Below are positions 47,623-59,347 of a stretch of 64,000 nucleotides of DNA, piece by piece. Position 1 is the stretch's first letter. Each line of letters starts with the position of its first letter. Source of the DNA: Coprinellus micaceus (lineage: Eukaryota > Basidiomycota > Agaricomycetes > Agaricales > Psathyrellaceae); NCBI GenBank assembly GCA_951394405.1, contig OX596343.1, positions 620,001-684,000 on the forward strand. The letters are read 5' to 3'. A program made the position numbers and the translations under genes. Under the pieces are notes generated by a model, which ran no database searches, had not been told where the DNA came from, and saw only the letters and a list, made by a program, of their open reading frames with translations.

Positions 47623-49976
47623 TCATCGCGTTGGTCCCCTGCCCGGCCCATTCTGCACAGATGAGCCAGCCAATCTGCTTGTGAGCCCGTCCATTTGGTC
47701 GTCCTCGTTCGCGCTCTCCGTCGTACCCTCTAGCACTCCCTGGATGAGAGACATGGTGCTCTCCAAGCTCCTTCTCCGCGTACTGGGACTGGTCATCGTC
47801 GTTCCGAGACTCGCCTGCCTTGAGTGGCCACGTTTGACACCTCCGATCGCAGGACTACCAGTGGCGGGGGACGCAGAGCCGGTACCGGCCCCGACACTCG
47901 ATGATGTGTTGATCCGCGATAGAGGTGGCGTCCCAGAGGCAATTGCCTGTTCCAAGCCTGCAGAAACTCCATCGGCATTCAAAGGGGCAGAAGCAGTCTC
48001 CCCTGGCGTTGTGGGTTGCGAGCTCATCAGGGCCTTGCCCTCCTCCGAATCCGCGTCGAAAAGTTCGGGAGGCAGCCTCTCGTTTTCGATATCAGACTTG
48101 CGACTGATTTAACAGCAGTGTTAATCAATGGGTCCTTTGCGAAAGAAAACTGGACGTACGCATCCTCGAAGCCATTGATTGCGTCCTTGATGCCCTCCGC
48201 ACCCGAAGCCAGAGTGCCGTAGGGCAACTTGGCTGATCCGGAGACGCTCTTGAGCTCGGAAACCTTCTCCGACTCCTCACTAAGGTGGCGGTGAGTCTCG
48301 GTCTAAGCGTAGCCCGCTACGACATACCGGAGAAGTGCAAATACACGAGCCATACGGCCGACGGCCATGATTTTGTTCCTGATGACCTTCTTCCTCTCGG
48401 CGCTCTCCTCAGCAGCGGCTCCTGGCGAGATCAGTGCGAGATCCTCATCAGGCTCCTCCAGTTCTTCCTTGGTGCAGGTGTTCAAAACGGCCACAAGCAT
48501 ATCCGTGACTACAAAGGAGGGATCAGCTACGGCATTGGGTGAGAGACGGAGATGATTACTTTTCTCTCCGACGAAAGGCAAACTCCAGGTGAAGACGTCC
48601 ATGAAGTTGGGGAGCCAGTAGGGATGAGGAGTAGAGTTGAATTGCCGGATGTTCATGACGTTGCTCTCGTATTTCAGGACGGCGGCTTTGTTATTGTAGA
48701 CGTCGAGGTAGTTCGGGGCGGAGAAGATGGTCATGACGGAGGGGAAACCTGTGGTCTTCGTCTTCCGATACATGCGATAACCCGCATCTTGGGCTTCGTG
48801 GGCTCGGATGATGGAGAGGAGATTGTTACGCTCGAGGAACTGGCATGCGGCTTGATATGTGAAGAAGTACGAGCAACCTCGAACGTGATTGTGGACGAAA
48901 CTGTCCGAGGTCTTCTCGGTGCCAAAATCTTCGACTGGGTCGGCCCAAAGGATATCGCACATCAACCCGTGTGTTGGCGGTTCCCTGAACCGGTCGATCT
49001 GTCATCTGGTAAGTTCGTGCACCAGGCCAAGGACGAGTTGGCGTACGTTTCGAAGGTCATCAAGAGTGTTAAGTTCCGGGGACAGGCCGCCATGAATGCA
49101 AAGGAATTGCTTGTTCATCACAGCGGCGAGGGGAAGGCAGCAAAAGGATTCCATGCAGGCGTCATATATCCGTTCAGAGTACTTGTGCTTGCATTCGAGT
49201 TTGAAAGTGAAGTAATCGGTTAAATGCCGACATTCGTGGTTTCCTCGGAGGAGGAATAGAGTGTCTGGGTACCATATTTTGAGCGACCACAAGTACAGCA
49301 CACACTGCACCGTCATCAGCCAAGGCCAGCATGATAAGGCACACAACTCACTTCAATGCTGAAGTACCCTCGATCCACGTAGTCCCCAAGGAAGAGATAC
49401 CGCGTGTCTGCTGGACTACCTCCCACCTCGAACAGTTTCATCAAGTCATACTAGATTGAAGTTAGCGATACCCTTTATCACAAAGGTCGACCTCGTACAT
49501 ATTGACCATGGATGTCACCGCATACTGTCATCGATTTAGCTGTCGTCTCATTGGTGTTGGGAGGTGTACGTACCGGTGATGGGCGCATCGACACTGAGGA
49601 CATTGGGCTCTTTACGCAACAACTCTGTCCCCTTCTCCAGAATCCACAACGCTTGCTCTTCTGTCAGTCGCCCTTCGCGATAGAAGTGATTTTTGAGGAA
49701 CGCTATATCAGGCTTGGTACGATCTTGTCCCTTCTGGTTGAAGAACTGCTCTGGCGAAGGCTTGAACATGGCGGGGGCTTGTACCTATAGGGGGAGGCAT
49801 CCATGAACATCGATGACAGGCGCCTAAAGGTCATGTTCTGAACATACATCCTTCACGACTCGCTCCTGAGTGCTGATAACGTTGCCATCGTCCAAAGTGT
49901 GCTGGGTGAAGTCGATTTCTGGGACTTGGCCCTGCGTCCGGATCTTCTCTATCGCCCGTTCAATGTGTGTCGACAT
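47623..49976 (-). CDS. CNA1: calcineurin A, catalytic subunit of Ca2+/calmodulin-dependent protein phosphatase 2B
   Basis: Dephosphorylates targets such as Crz1 in response to calcium. The exons are 49976-49848, 49784-49574, 49524-49499 (26 nt), 49450-49352, 49304-49047, 48998-48560, 48508-48328, 48279-48160 and 48103-47623, giving 647 aa. Metallophosphatase motifs are [20 protein letters not shown] and [11 protein letters not shown]. The calcineurin-B-binding helix follows the catalytic domain. The calmodulin-binding region is [19 protein letters not shown]. The autoinhibitory segment includes [17 protein letters not shown], then a Ser/Pro-rich tail with [10 protein letters not shown] and TRRRSLEST, likely phosphorylation sites. 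The join [12 protein letters not shown] fixes the intron 7 acceptor. Length and layout match other basidiomycete Cna1 proteins. Confidence 0.96.
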
Positions 49977-50290
49977 GGTGGTTGCGTGCACCGTCGTCGA
50001 CGTAGGGAACAGAAATGCAGCTGGTGATGGCGTGACAGAAATGGAGCTCGCGGTGCTCAGCTGTGCCAGCTTGCCCTAATCAGATCGCTGGCTTTATTGT
50101 GGTTGGTCACGCTTGGCTTCGTCTGCGGTTTCTCGAGTACTCTCAATACCACCTGGAGTACCCCACACTGTGCATATCGCCTATTCATCGAGGCCGCAAA
50201 CTCGCTTGGACGACAGCGGGGAGAGGGCCCAACTGCATGTCTCAGGGGTTGTTGCGCGTAGATTGAACCCGAACCATAGATTGGTGCTAA
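49977..50290. promoter_or_regulatory. promoter region of calcineurin A
   Basis: This 314-bp gap lies between the calcineurin A start and the stop of GMH1, both on the minus strand. No specific element is identified. Confidence 0.4.
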
Positions 50291-51330
50291 CTATCTAAGG
50301 TATATTGCGAGGGCGTGTTTTGCGACGTTGAAGCCCAGAAGAGAGACGATGTACGCCGTAAATAGTGGTAGCAAAGGCGAGAGGAGCAGCTGTGAGCGGA
50401 CAAGGAATGGGAGCGCTGGTATAACTCTGGTGAGAGAATGCAGGCGCGAGTGTAAAGGCCACCCACCATTGAACCCGAGATATATTCCATAGGTATATTG
50501 CGCAAAACTTTGGATTCTGTTAGAAGCATGTTTGAGCAATAGACAGACAACTTACGCGATGAGGTACAGCGTATTCCCTACCCAGAGACACACCCAGTTG
50601 TCCCGTAGCACTACTGGCAACAGGAATAGCTGTGCGAGATAGAGCGTGAGGTATAATGGGAAGAACGCATTTGTGTGGACATCGAATGCATATGCCCACT
50701 CAACAAACGAGTCGGCAGGAGTCGAATGGGACGGTGGCGAGAGCAGCAACTTGTTCGCGGTGAACCACAGGATGGTCGCGACGATGAACCCCGACAGCAA
50801 AAAGTCCCGCAGCACCATGAGCACCGCGAGTGTGATCATCTCTACGATGCTGTAGGAGTACACCACTCCCCAGGCAATTGCGGAAACTAGGAAAGCTATT
50901 CAGTGACTGCGGAACGTACACTTTAACGAGAAGCTTACCCCCGAGGCATGCCGCAATCAAGACCAGAATCGCTGGGTCGTCCCGCGCCCATGTGTTCTTG
51001 GTTTCTGGCGATGACATTCAGACCGGGTCAAAGGTAGCTTGGAGGAGGAAGTATACGTTTGTGGAAATACACGTTCCGATACCTAGAGGAGAGTCAGGCT
51101 ACGGAGCAATTGAATACTTGGGTACGTACACTCGTCTTGGGGCTAGGCAGAGATATGTTAATTGCCAAGCGGCCAGTTCAAAGTCCTGAAACGCAGTAAG
51201 TTAACATAGCGTGGAGGTACTGCAACCGTACCATTTGCTGGAATCGATGCAGCCTTTTGAATATCATGGGTATCTTGAATCCTGAGCGACCCGCAGACCC
51301 TCCCTCCTCGAGCGATGTCGGTAGGACCAT
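50291..51330 (-). CDS. GMH1: Gmh1/UNC-50 family Golgi membrane protein
   Basis: A multi-pass early-Golgi protein linked to Arf-GEF recruitment and receptor trafficking. The exons are 51330-51232, 51185-51130, 51082-51057 (26 nt), 51004-50939, 50886-50556, 50516-50467 and 50415-50291, giving 250 aa. Family landmarks are FKRLHRFQQMDFELAAWQL, APRRVYRNVYFHKQTKN and TWARDDPAILVL, all interrupted by introns at the same places expected from the conserved blocks. Five hydrophobic helices follow, for example VVYSYSIVEMITLAVLMVL and PLYLTLYLAQLFLLPVV. One intron (50555-50517) is only 39 nt, short for this window. The start was chosen as the only in-frame ATG upstream of FKIPMIF. It shares a 264-bp promoter with the WW gene. 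Confidence 0.92.
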
Positions 51331-51594
51331 GACTGGTTTCGCGAAGTTGGATCGTCGAAGAATAGCCAGTTTTGTTGGAGGAGAGCTGAGAGGTGATACC
51401 GCCCCTGCGCCAGTACCAAGATGAATAGAGAAAGACTTGAAAGTTGTATTGAAACTATTGAAATCACTAGTACTTGTAAGCGTGTCGGGCTCGTCCCGTG
51501 TTTTCAAGCGGAGTCTGTATTTGATGGTTGCCCAGTGTAAGCGCCCGGGATTCTTCTTTCCTCCTTCACAGCATCTCTCCTCCTCCTCGCACCC
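51331..51594. promoter_or_regulatory. shared promoter of GMH1 and the WW-domain gene
   Basis: 264 bp separate the divergent start codons. The minus-strand frame through it is open but starts without ATG. No defined motif. Confidence 0.5.
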
Positions 51595-54500
51595 ATGGAC
51601 GACGCCGAAAACGAAGTCCTGGACTGGGAAAACGAAGACGACGAGCAAAACCAGCCGCAAAACGACGATTCCAGGCCCCAATCCGTCGTGGATGCCGACG
51701 CTGACGACGCGGTTTCGTTGGGCGACGAGGACGAGCAGCCTCGAGTCTTGGAGGAAGCGAAGCTCCAGTCCGAGCCGGTACCTCAAATCTACAGTGCAGA
51801 TGCTGACAGGGACCATCGAGATCGACGAGATACTTTGAACGCGCCACAAAAGTCCGACCAAAACAGCAGCGATAGAAGGGCCCCCAGAATTTCTGGTCAT
51901 CGTCGGGGGTCTAGCAGAAGCTCTCCACCACCGAGGTCGCAACCGACACTCCAACCACCGCCACGACTCACTCACGCCCTACCGCCCAAGCCAGGTCTTG
52001 CAGTGGTAGCGGCGGCAATCGCCTCACCCGCAGCGCGTGGGTTGACTCAGAAGGGGAGCGGTGCTCGAACAACTGCTGGTGACCCCCATTCGACCAACTT
52101 ATCGTCGAGCTCGCCGCCCTACCACTCGAACAAAAAGCCGAGCACCGCAAGCGAATGGGAAGCCCGCGTTTCCAGCAGAGGCGACACCTATTATTACAAC
52201 ACGGTCACCTACGAATCGACCTGGTCAAAGCCTTCCGATTATCAGCCGTCTCTTCTAGACGGAAGCGACGACGGACGGCAGGGAGCATACCATGTACCAT
52301 CATCGGCTACTTTTCGATCGAGCCCGACTGTCTCTGACAGAGCGGAGCACGACAACTTGAACTCGCGCAAGGCACCTCGCCATAGCCGGAAGGACGGAGA
52401 TCGTCACTACGAGCCAGAGACTGACGCGGTTCGCCAAGCGGGGCACTACAGGAATGGCGACGGTGTGGACATCGGTCGTAGCTCAGACTCTTTACCAATG
52501 ATGGGGGTGTCGCCGGTGGACTACGCTCCTGGACCCACGCGCAGGGACAGAAATGCTGACAACAGCCGTGAACAAAAGGCCTACCCGGAAGACGACTCTA
52601 GGCGACGGTCGCGAATTCCCAATGCTGACACATACACTCCTGCGGAAGATGCTCGGCCAGCACCGACTCGACGGCGAAGCAGCCCGCCTCCGAGTCGAGG
52701 TGTTCAGTTGCAAGCGCCAGACCGCCCGCCCGTTGCCGCACCCAGTACGTTATCAGCCTCCTGCCATCCTATACGCGATCGTGCACGCAGTGCGTTCAGC
52801 GACGCGGACTCCCAGCCTCTGCTCCCAGTCTGGTCGAGACCGTGTGCTAGCGACGGCCGTCCCGAGTACCGACTGCGATACCTACTACGATTTCCCCTCT
52901 TCCCCTCCGCCGACCCCAGGACCTTTTCCATGGCTTCGAATTTTCTTCGTCCTTCTAACTTCATCCCGTGGCAAACCTTCTCATCTCAATTCTCTTCACC
53001 CGTTTCTGTCTTCTAGGGCGCAGGCCTGCTTCGCCATCACCTCCAACAACTCTCCCACTCTCGCGTCCGGGCCCAGACGGCTACGATCGTCGGCCCTACG
53101 AGCAGGCGCCACCCTCCGCCACCCTCCCGAAGGAGCCAAGAGCGACTCGAGAAGTCCGAGATGAGCGTCCCGTAGAGCCTCGCAGGATCCCAATCGCTCC
53201 AGTTACCTATGCACGGCCGACCAACCCGAGGTATCGAGACAATGAGCTGGTCCCTGAGCCTTCTAGAGCACCTCGACAGGGTAGGGACGAGGAAAGGAAC
53301 CATGATTCAATGCGGGGCGTGCCTCCGAGAGCGCAGGAGCTCGAAGGGTACAGACCCCCGAACCCCGTAAGTTCATTTGATTTGGCGCTAGGCCTACTAG
53401 CTCACTTGCTTCCAGGTCCCAGTTAACTACGATGATCGCCGCTCAATCTACCCAGAGCGTGAGGAAATCCCTCCCACAAGGCAGCGGATTGGCGAGGGTA
53501 CGTTTTACGGTCTCATCTTCCCATTTCTCCCTTTGATCGAAGCTTGCACTCGATACAGGGTCGGGCTACAGGCCAGCGAGTCCTCCGCGACAAGAGACTT
53601 TCGTCCCGAGCGCCGCGTACACCCGAGAGATGGTCCGGGCCCGTGACGGTCCAGAAGGGATCAACAGCAGGGGACCGTTCAGCGACGATCGTGGCGACAC
53701 AACCAGTCACCAGCCACCTCGCAGACGAAGGTCACGCTCCCGCACGCCCGAAAGGTATCCTCCCACTGTCGCAGGACCTGAGAGGCCAAGCGCACAATCC
53801 CGGGAATACTACGAACCTCCACCTCCTCCCGTTCCTACAAGAAGAGAGAACTACCCGGCTAGGGACTATCCTCCTCCTTCCAGATATGCAGATCCTCCCC
53901 CTCCCGAGAGACAGGCAGAGTACGCCAGACCTCCACCCGTTGATGACGGCCGATCTCGCGGAGGTCCTGCCTCCCGGCCAGTTGAGACTTCAGAAGCCTA
54001 CCGCCCAAGGCCCAATCACCCTCGAGAACGCGCTGAACCACCGCCCCCGCCAGTGCGAGAGGTCTACAAGGAGCCTGCTATTCCAACAGGCCCACGGGAG
54101 ATGGCTCGTGAGCCGCCTCGAGAGGTACGCCTACATACCACAGCATGTAACCGATATACACTGACCCGTACTGTTCAGCCTCGTCAAGATGCATCGCCAG
54201 CGAAGAAGAGGAGGCTGGAGAAGGAGGCAGCGCGCAAGATGACCAGTGGAACGAACGCTGTGCCATTGGGCAAGAATCGATACCTCGCTAATAATGAGAG
54301 CACTGCCCCGAGTGTTGCACACCTTCCTCCTCCTCCACAGCGATATGCGGATTTCCCGCCGCCCGAACCTCCGAGTCGTCGAGAAAGGCCTCAGGAACGG
54401 GACGGAGGTCGACGAGGCGCGTACGAACCGGTTCGTGTTCATCTGTGGTCATTTTGCTCTGGGAATCTGACCACGATCCTTGCTTAGCCCCCGGAACCTG

Positions 54501-55840
54501 TTCGCTATCCTGATCGACAAAATACGACGATCTATGAAACACCTAGGAGGCCGACACCAGTAAGTATTCTGCGTGGTCTCTAGTCAGCGTCGTCCCTGAA
54601 TGGTTACAGCCCCCACAGGATTATGCAACACGGGTTTCTGATCCCCATTCCAGGCCTCCTCATATGGCGGAACCGAGGAGAGAGCCTGTAGCTGACTATC
54701 GCCCAGGACCACCGAGGGTGAGCATCGTTGTTGAGTCGTCATGTGCACTTCTTACTAAATCGACCGCAGAGGGAACGTGTTCGATCACTCTCACCCCCGC
54801 CACGAGTCGAGGTCCGCCCACCAGCACCCGAGCCTCGACGTCAGCTGAACGGAGACGCTGAGCGATATCGCGAACCGAACCCCCCGAACCTTTCGAGAAA
54901 TGTGTCCAGCTCTACCCTGGCAGGCTCAGGAAATAGCTGGGTTTCCGAAGTCGATCGCCGCCCTTCACGCCCCGGTTCAGTGACGATGGATGTGGACCCG
55001 AGGCTCGATCGATACCAACCCCCATCCGACAAGTTTCGAGATACGTTGAGAGTTTCGTCGAACGGCAGCGACTTGAGAAGGGATAATGCCCCGCCATCCT
55101 CAAACCGATCGGTCCATCCTTCATTGCCCGTCCCTCCAGCCAATCTCCCCTCGAACCCCTTGCTCAGTGGGAGAGATCAGCGACCTGTAGATCCGCCCGA
55201 AAGGAGCCCGGTTACTACTCGATGGAATGACCGACCTCTACCGCCCCACATCAAGCCAGATGCCCCATTGCCTCTGGTCGCACCTCGACCACCACTTTCG
55301 CCTACGGCATCCAAGAAGGTATTGAGCGGGGCGGAGATCACCCCACCGAGGTTGCGTCGACCCAGTGCGGTCATAGACCGCAAGGCACAAGACGACACTG
55401 CTGCACGAGATAGGGAGAGAGACCGGGGGCCAGACAGGGAACGAATGGAGAGGGATAGAGATTGGGATAGAGAGAGAGAAAAGGACAGGTCCGAGAGGGA
55501 TACTAGAGGTGTCTACGACAGGCCGTCGAGCCGCAGCCAGCCTCCACCTCCCCCTGGGTTGGTCGGCCGAACGGGCTCCCTTCTGGAACGGTTGGAGGCT
55601 CCTGGCCATGCCTCGTCTGCCAACTCCATCCCGGTGGGCAACGGCACGCCGTCGTTGTTCGAACGTATGTCTGCTCCGTCGGGGACTGTGACGCCGATGA
55701 AGAGGAACTCGGAGGTGATGGGGGGTAGGATGGACACTGATGACCTTTACGGCCCCACGGAGGACCCTTCTGATATCGCGAGCAAGAGGAGGAAGAAGGG
55801 TGGGGCGAGACAGAGGAGGACTGGGGGTAAACGCAACTAA
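51595..55840 (+). CDS. large WW-domain protein with arginine/proline-rich disordered body
   Basis: The exons are 51595-52744, 53017-53366, 53416-53497, 53559-54124, 54179-54430, 54488-54559, 54619-54717 and 54770-55840. All phases close to give 1213 aa. One WW domain (about residues 188-213) reads SEWEARVSSRGDTYYYN then STWSKP, with both signature Trp and the aromatic triplet. The rest is low complexity: an acidic N-terminus, RRSRIP and RRRSSPPPSRG clusters, Pro-rich runs that are potential self-ligands for the WW domain, and RD/RE repeats (RERDRGPDRERMERDRDW) near the C-terminus. The basic end KRRKKGGARQRRTGGKR is a probable nuclear signal. This composition suggests a nuclear RNA-processing or transcription-linked scaffold, an inference only. 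No orthologue is named. Confidence 0.82.
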
Positions 55841-56297
55841 CCCTTTGCGGGCTTAGCCAATTAGAAGCCTGGAGTACAACCTGGCGAGTACACTTTTAAT
55901 ATTCCTTCATTCTTCCTTTCATGGCGTTCTCCGGGATTAGGCGTTCCTTTTCACTGTCACCTCCCTTCCTCTTCGGCTTCTTGCTACACACTCCTTTTCT
56001 GTAGCTCCCAACCTTTGCCTGCCAAGTACCAACCCGCGTTTCAAATATTTTCCGTCTGTTCTGTCCGTCGATGCTATATTCGCTTTGTACCAGCCAATTA
56101 CTTGTCTCTTGTTGTCCATCGCATACATATTCACCGTCATTGTACCCACCCATCTCATTCAGGTTCAAGCTTCACAGTCGTCCTGCTGCTCCCAGATGTC
56201 CTGTAAACTTTTCCGAATTCTACATTAACCAGTGTACAGCGCGTGTAGACGTGTAAAGTCAGCGGTCTCTTGTACGTCGGTATATATCCTTCGAGTT
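55841..56297. other. intergenic between convergent WW gene and hydrolase
   Basis: 457 bp, T-rich on the plus strand (55895-56240), typical 3' flanking DNA. No gene. Confidence 0.5.
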
Positions 56298-57736
56298 TCA
56301 ATCTGCGAAGATATCATCCCGAGGCATCGTAAACCAAGAATCCATAACAAAGTGCGTTGGAGTACCGTCGGGATGGTACCCATAACGCATGAGGAATCTT
56401 GTCCATGGTGTCCTCATCTTCCCTGAAGGCTCAAAGTCGGGTTTGGGCAATGGCCTTGGAGAGTATGTCTTTGAGGCTGCCAGGACTGCGTCACGGAGGA
56501 TTGGGTTTATCCTGACCACCATTTGGTTGAGTATGTGGTATACGTAACAAAATAGGTAACGTACTCCTCAGCACCCGCCAAAACGCCGTAGTGTGGCCCA
56601 GGAACTTGGTATAGTTTGGCTTTGAGTCCTGCCTGCTCAAGAGTGCGTTGCAGGTCCTGCGCGTTTTCCGGAGGGTATCCAACGTCACTGGTGCAATAGA
56701 TTATCGTAATGGGACATAAGATCTATAAAGGTGAGAATTGGATTATTAGAATCTGCCAGAGTCGCGTCGAGCTGTGAAGTGTACCTTGGCCAGAAATTCA
56801 GGCGTAAAAGGATCTCGATCCGTAAACCAACGGATACTTGTGTGCTTTGCGTTCTGCAAATTCTCTGGCGATCCTGAGTATATTTGGATGTTCTTGATTG
56901 TCGAGTATATCCAGCTCCTACGAGCGTTTCACGTGTTAGACTGTGACTCGACGGGACGCCATGGAGAAAGCACACGTACGCTGTCTCCAACGGGGTCTTG
57001 ACATAGTTGTGCAGGAGTTCCGTGGCACCAAGCGTGATTTCATTCAACACCTCGTGCCTCTTCCGCATTTCCTCTTCGTCCACTGCCTCATCCTCCGAAA
57101 ACACCTCGGCCCAGCGGCCAAACACTTGTTCGCGGCCAGCGACAACTTCTTCGGGCTGTAGCAGGTTCCTGTCATTAGACAAGGAGGGTATGGGATGTGA
57201 TATGTGCTGACCTCAGAAGGGGTCAGTGGGGAGCATAGTGTCAGGGAAAGGACGCGTTCAGGGTGCGAGGAGGCCAAATTCAGTCCAATCGTTCCACCGA
57301 TCGATAGGCCCAGGATATGCAGTGGGGGCATGTTGAGCGCATCCTGGAGCGTAGCATTTGGTTAGAAAGGATGGACAATGACGCGACAGGTACGCACCAA
57401 TACGCGCTGTAGATCTGCTGCTGTCTCTACAGGGGTATACCGACGGTCCCCAATCGCGCCTTTCGTGGCTCCGGATCCAAGAAGGTCTACTGCTAGTAGG
57501 TTGAATTGTCGGAGTTCAGGATCCGTAAATTGGCCTACACAACTTGAAGTCAATGGTCTGCAGAAGTGAAGATGGCACGCACCTTCAAAGACCTCCGAAC
57601 CGGCCCAGCATGAGTGGATAAACAGGACGGTGGGAAGGTCGGGATCGATGCTCTCTGTCGATGTCGAGTCGGGAGTGGATATAGAGTACCAGAAATCGTG
57701 CGTTCCGGATGGGCAAGAAACAGAAATGAAAGGCAT
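56298..57736 (-). CDS. alpha/beta hydrolase (3-oxoadipate enol-lactonase-like fold)
   Basis: The exons are 57736-57583, 57534-57398, 57343-57212, 57155-56980, 56917-56785, 56722-56565 and 56511-56298, giving 367 aa. The fold is clear: the o anion-hole region VLFIHSCWAGSEVF, the nucleophile elbow GLSIGG (Ser nucleophile) within HILGLSIGGTIGLNLASSHP, a late Asp in YCTSDVGYPP and the catalytic His in PGPHYGVLAG. The HSCW variant replaces the usual His-Gly at the oxyanion turn. A helical cap (about residues 140-230) lies between. Substrate unknown; the overall arrangement is like enol-lactonases and esterases. No signal peptide. The C-terminal 70 residues (MRTPWTRFLMRYGYHPDGTP) extend beyond the core fold. 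Confidence 0.85.
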
Positions 57737-58691
57737 AGTGGAGGGAATTCAAAAATGTGCAAAGGTATATCCCGTCAAGTTTCGAACACAAGCAAAGAGG
57801 GGTAGCAAACGTTGGGGAAGGAGAGAGGCGAGGAGTGGTGAGACAGGAGTCAAGGTTCGTGTCGTCAGAGGGACATCATATGGATTCCTTTGGATTCCAT
57901 TAGAATTTGGGTCACCAGTCACGCGCAGGGTTCTCGACTGTTATCGAAAAGCCCCACCGTTGATTCCCGGCTCGAATAGGATTGAAGATTTAGGCTTCAA
58001 CCCAGTCTTCTCGTTGGAAGATTCGTGCTGAATAAGGGTCTTTGGGCGCCAATTTGATTTACCGTGTGCACGTTCCGATCAGTGTTGATTCGAGGGTCCA
58101 GCCCCGAGCAAGAAAGCGACCCAGGTGTACGGCTCGTACCTACTTGGGCTGGGCAAACTGTGCTGGACTGTCGGAGGGTGCAATAAGCGACAGGCGGCAA
58201 TAGGATGCACTACCTCTCATATGGGTCCTGGGACAATGCCCGTATGTCGCTTCACTGCGAAGCACCTATCAGCTCGATGAGATTTGCCAGTGCTCTTCGT
58301 CGTTCTCCTGGTTGAGGCAGGCTCTGATGGTTCGGACACGAAGCCAGGTTAACCGCATAGTCGAAGCAAGCACATATCGCCATATAGCTAGCAGCCTCCC
58401 AACGGTATATCTCTCCAGGTACCATTCCTGAGAACACCCCGGCAACCATCCTCGCGACACATGGTCGACGAGCTTCCCAAAGTTCAGAAGGCCCCCTTTT
58501 TGGACCACCTCCAAGTGTAGCCTTCGCTCCATGTCAGGAGGACACAAAGGAGTAGGCGGTCTGAGGAGAGGCTGAAAAGTGGAGCGTCGAGGAAAGAGAA
58601 ACGGACAGAAAAAAAAAACGGATCGAGTTCGGGGCGATAGGGGCTGAAGCAACAAACGCTACTTAGAGCAAAAAACCGCAAATTACCTAAC
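57737..58691. other. intergenic, upstream of hydrolase and of tRNA-Val
   Basis: 955 bp without a supported gene. A minus-strand frame at 58269-58655 has no recognised domain. A homopurine run (A9) lies near 58609-58618. Confidence 0.4.
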
Positions 58692-58764
58692 GGTCCAGTG
58701 GTCTAGTGGTTATGATTTCTGTCTCACACACAGAAGGTCCCCGGTTCGACCCCGGGCTGAACCA
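58692..58764 (+). tRNA. tRNA-Val(CAC), intronless, with an acceptor-stem mismatch
   Basis: 73 nt. The D region, anticodon stem and T arm match the CAC gene at 18786, and the loop CTCACAC gives anticodon CAC. Acceptor arms GGTCCAG and CTGAACC pair except C4 opposite A69. The other CAC gene has T4-A69, and the TAC gene has C4-G69. A TTTTT tract starts just downstream, so transcription signals are intact. Confidence 0.9.
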
Positions 58765-59347
58765 ACTTTTTGCCCTTCGTTTCTTCCCCATGCTTCTTAA
58801 CTTTTAAGATGCCTGGAGACTGGAGTCTGAACTTTGAAGTAGGTGCCCACCCCTGGTCCGGCCCTACGGTCGTCGGTCACTACTACGGTCTACAAGTCTC
58901 CCGATTCTAGGTGGCAAGCCCGCCTACAAGTTTTGTCGGTTCCCTCTCCCGTCCGCCGCTTGTCGAACGAAATGCCAACCCGGCTCTGAACGAGGACACA
59001 GGACACATTTTACTATTTAAGAGTTTCTAGGACTAGCTTGTCCGCAACCCAATTATTCTGACGCGCTCGAGAGGCAAAATAAGCCGACCGACGATGAAAC
59101 ATTATCCCGAACGCGGTTGGGCTTGGCCGAACCGCAGCAAACAAATCGAGATGAACCTGTGGCGGTAGACGGCCACCCTTCTCGTTTGCCGCAGGGTCTT
59201 GAATTTTACAAAGTTCGAACCAGGTCCATTAGCCTTGAAATAAGGTAAAGAAATGTAAGGGTATATAGGTGACTAAAAATGCTGTCACACGCAGCTGTAA
59301 ACCCGCGAGCACGAGATGAAGACATAGAGAAACCATGACCAGCAGGG
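58765..59347. other. intergenic, 3' flank of tRNA-Val and of the NIPA gene
   Basis: 583 bp of convergent space. The first 13 bases hold the Pol III terminator. Nothing else recognised. Confidence 0.45.

Noticed and set aside
57630..58031. 133-codon plus-strand frame
   Set aside because: Antisense to exon 1 of the alpha/beta hydrolase and without domain features.
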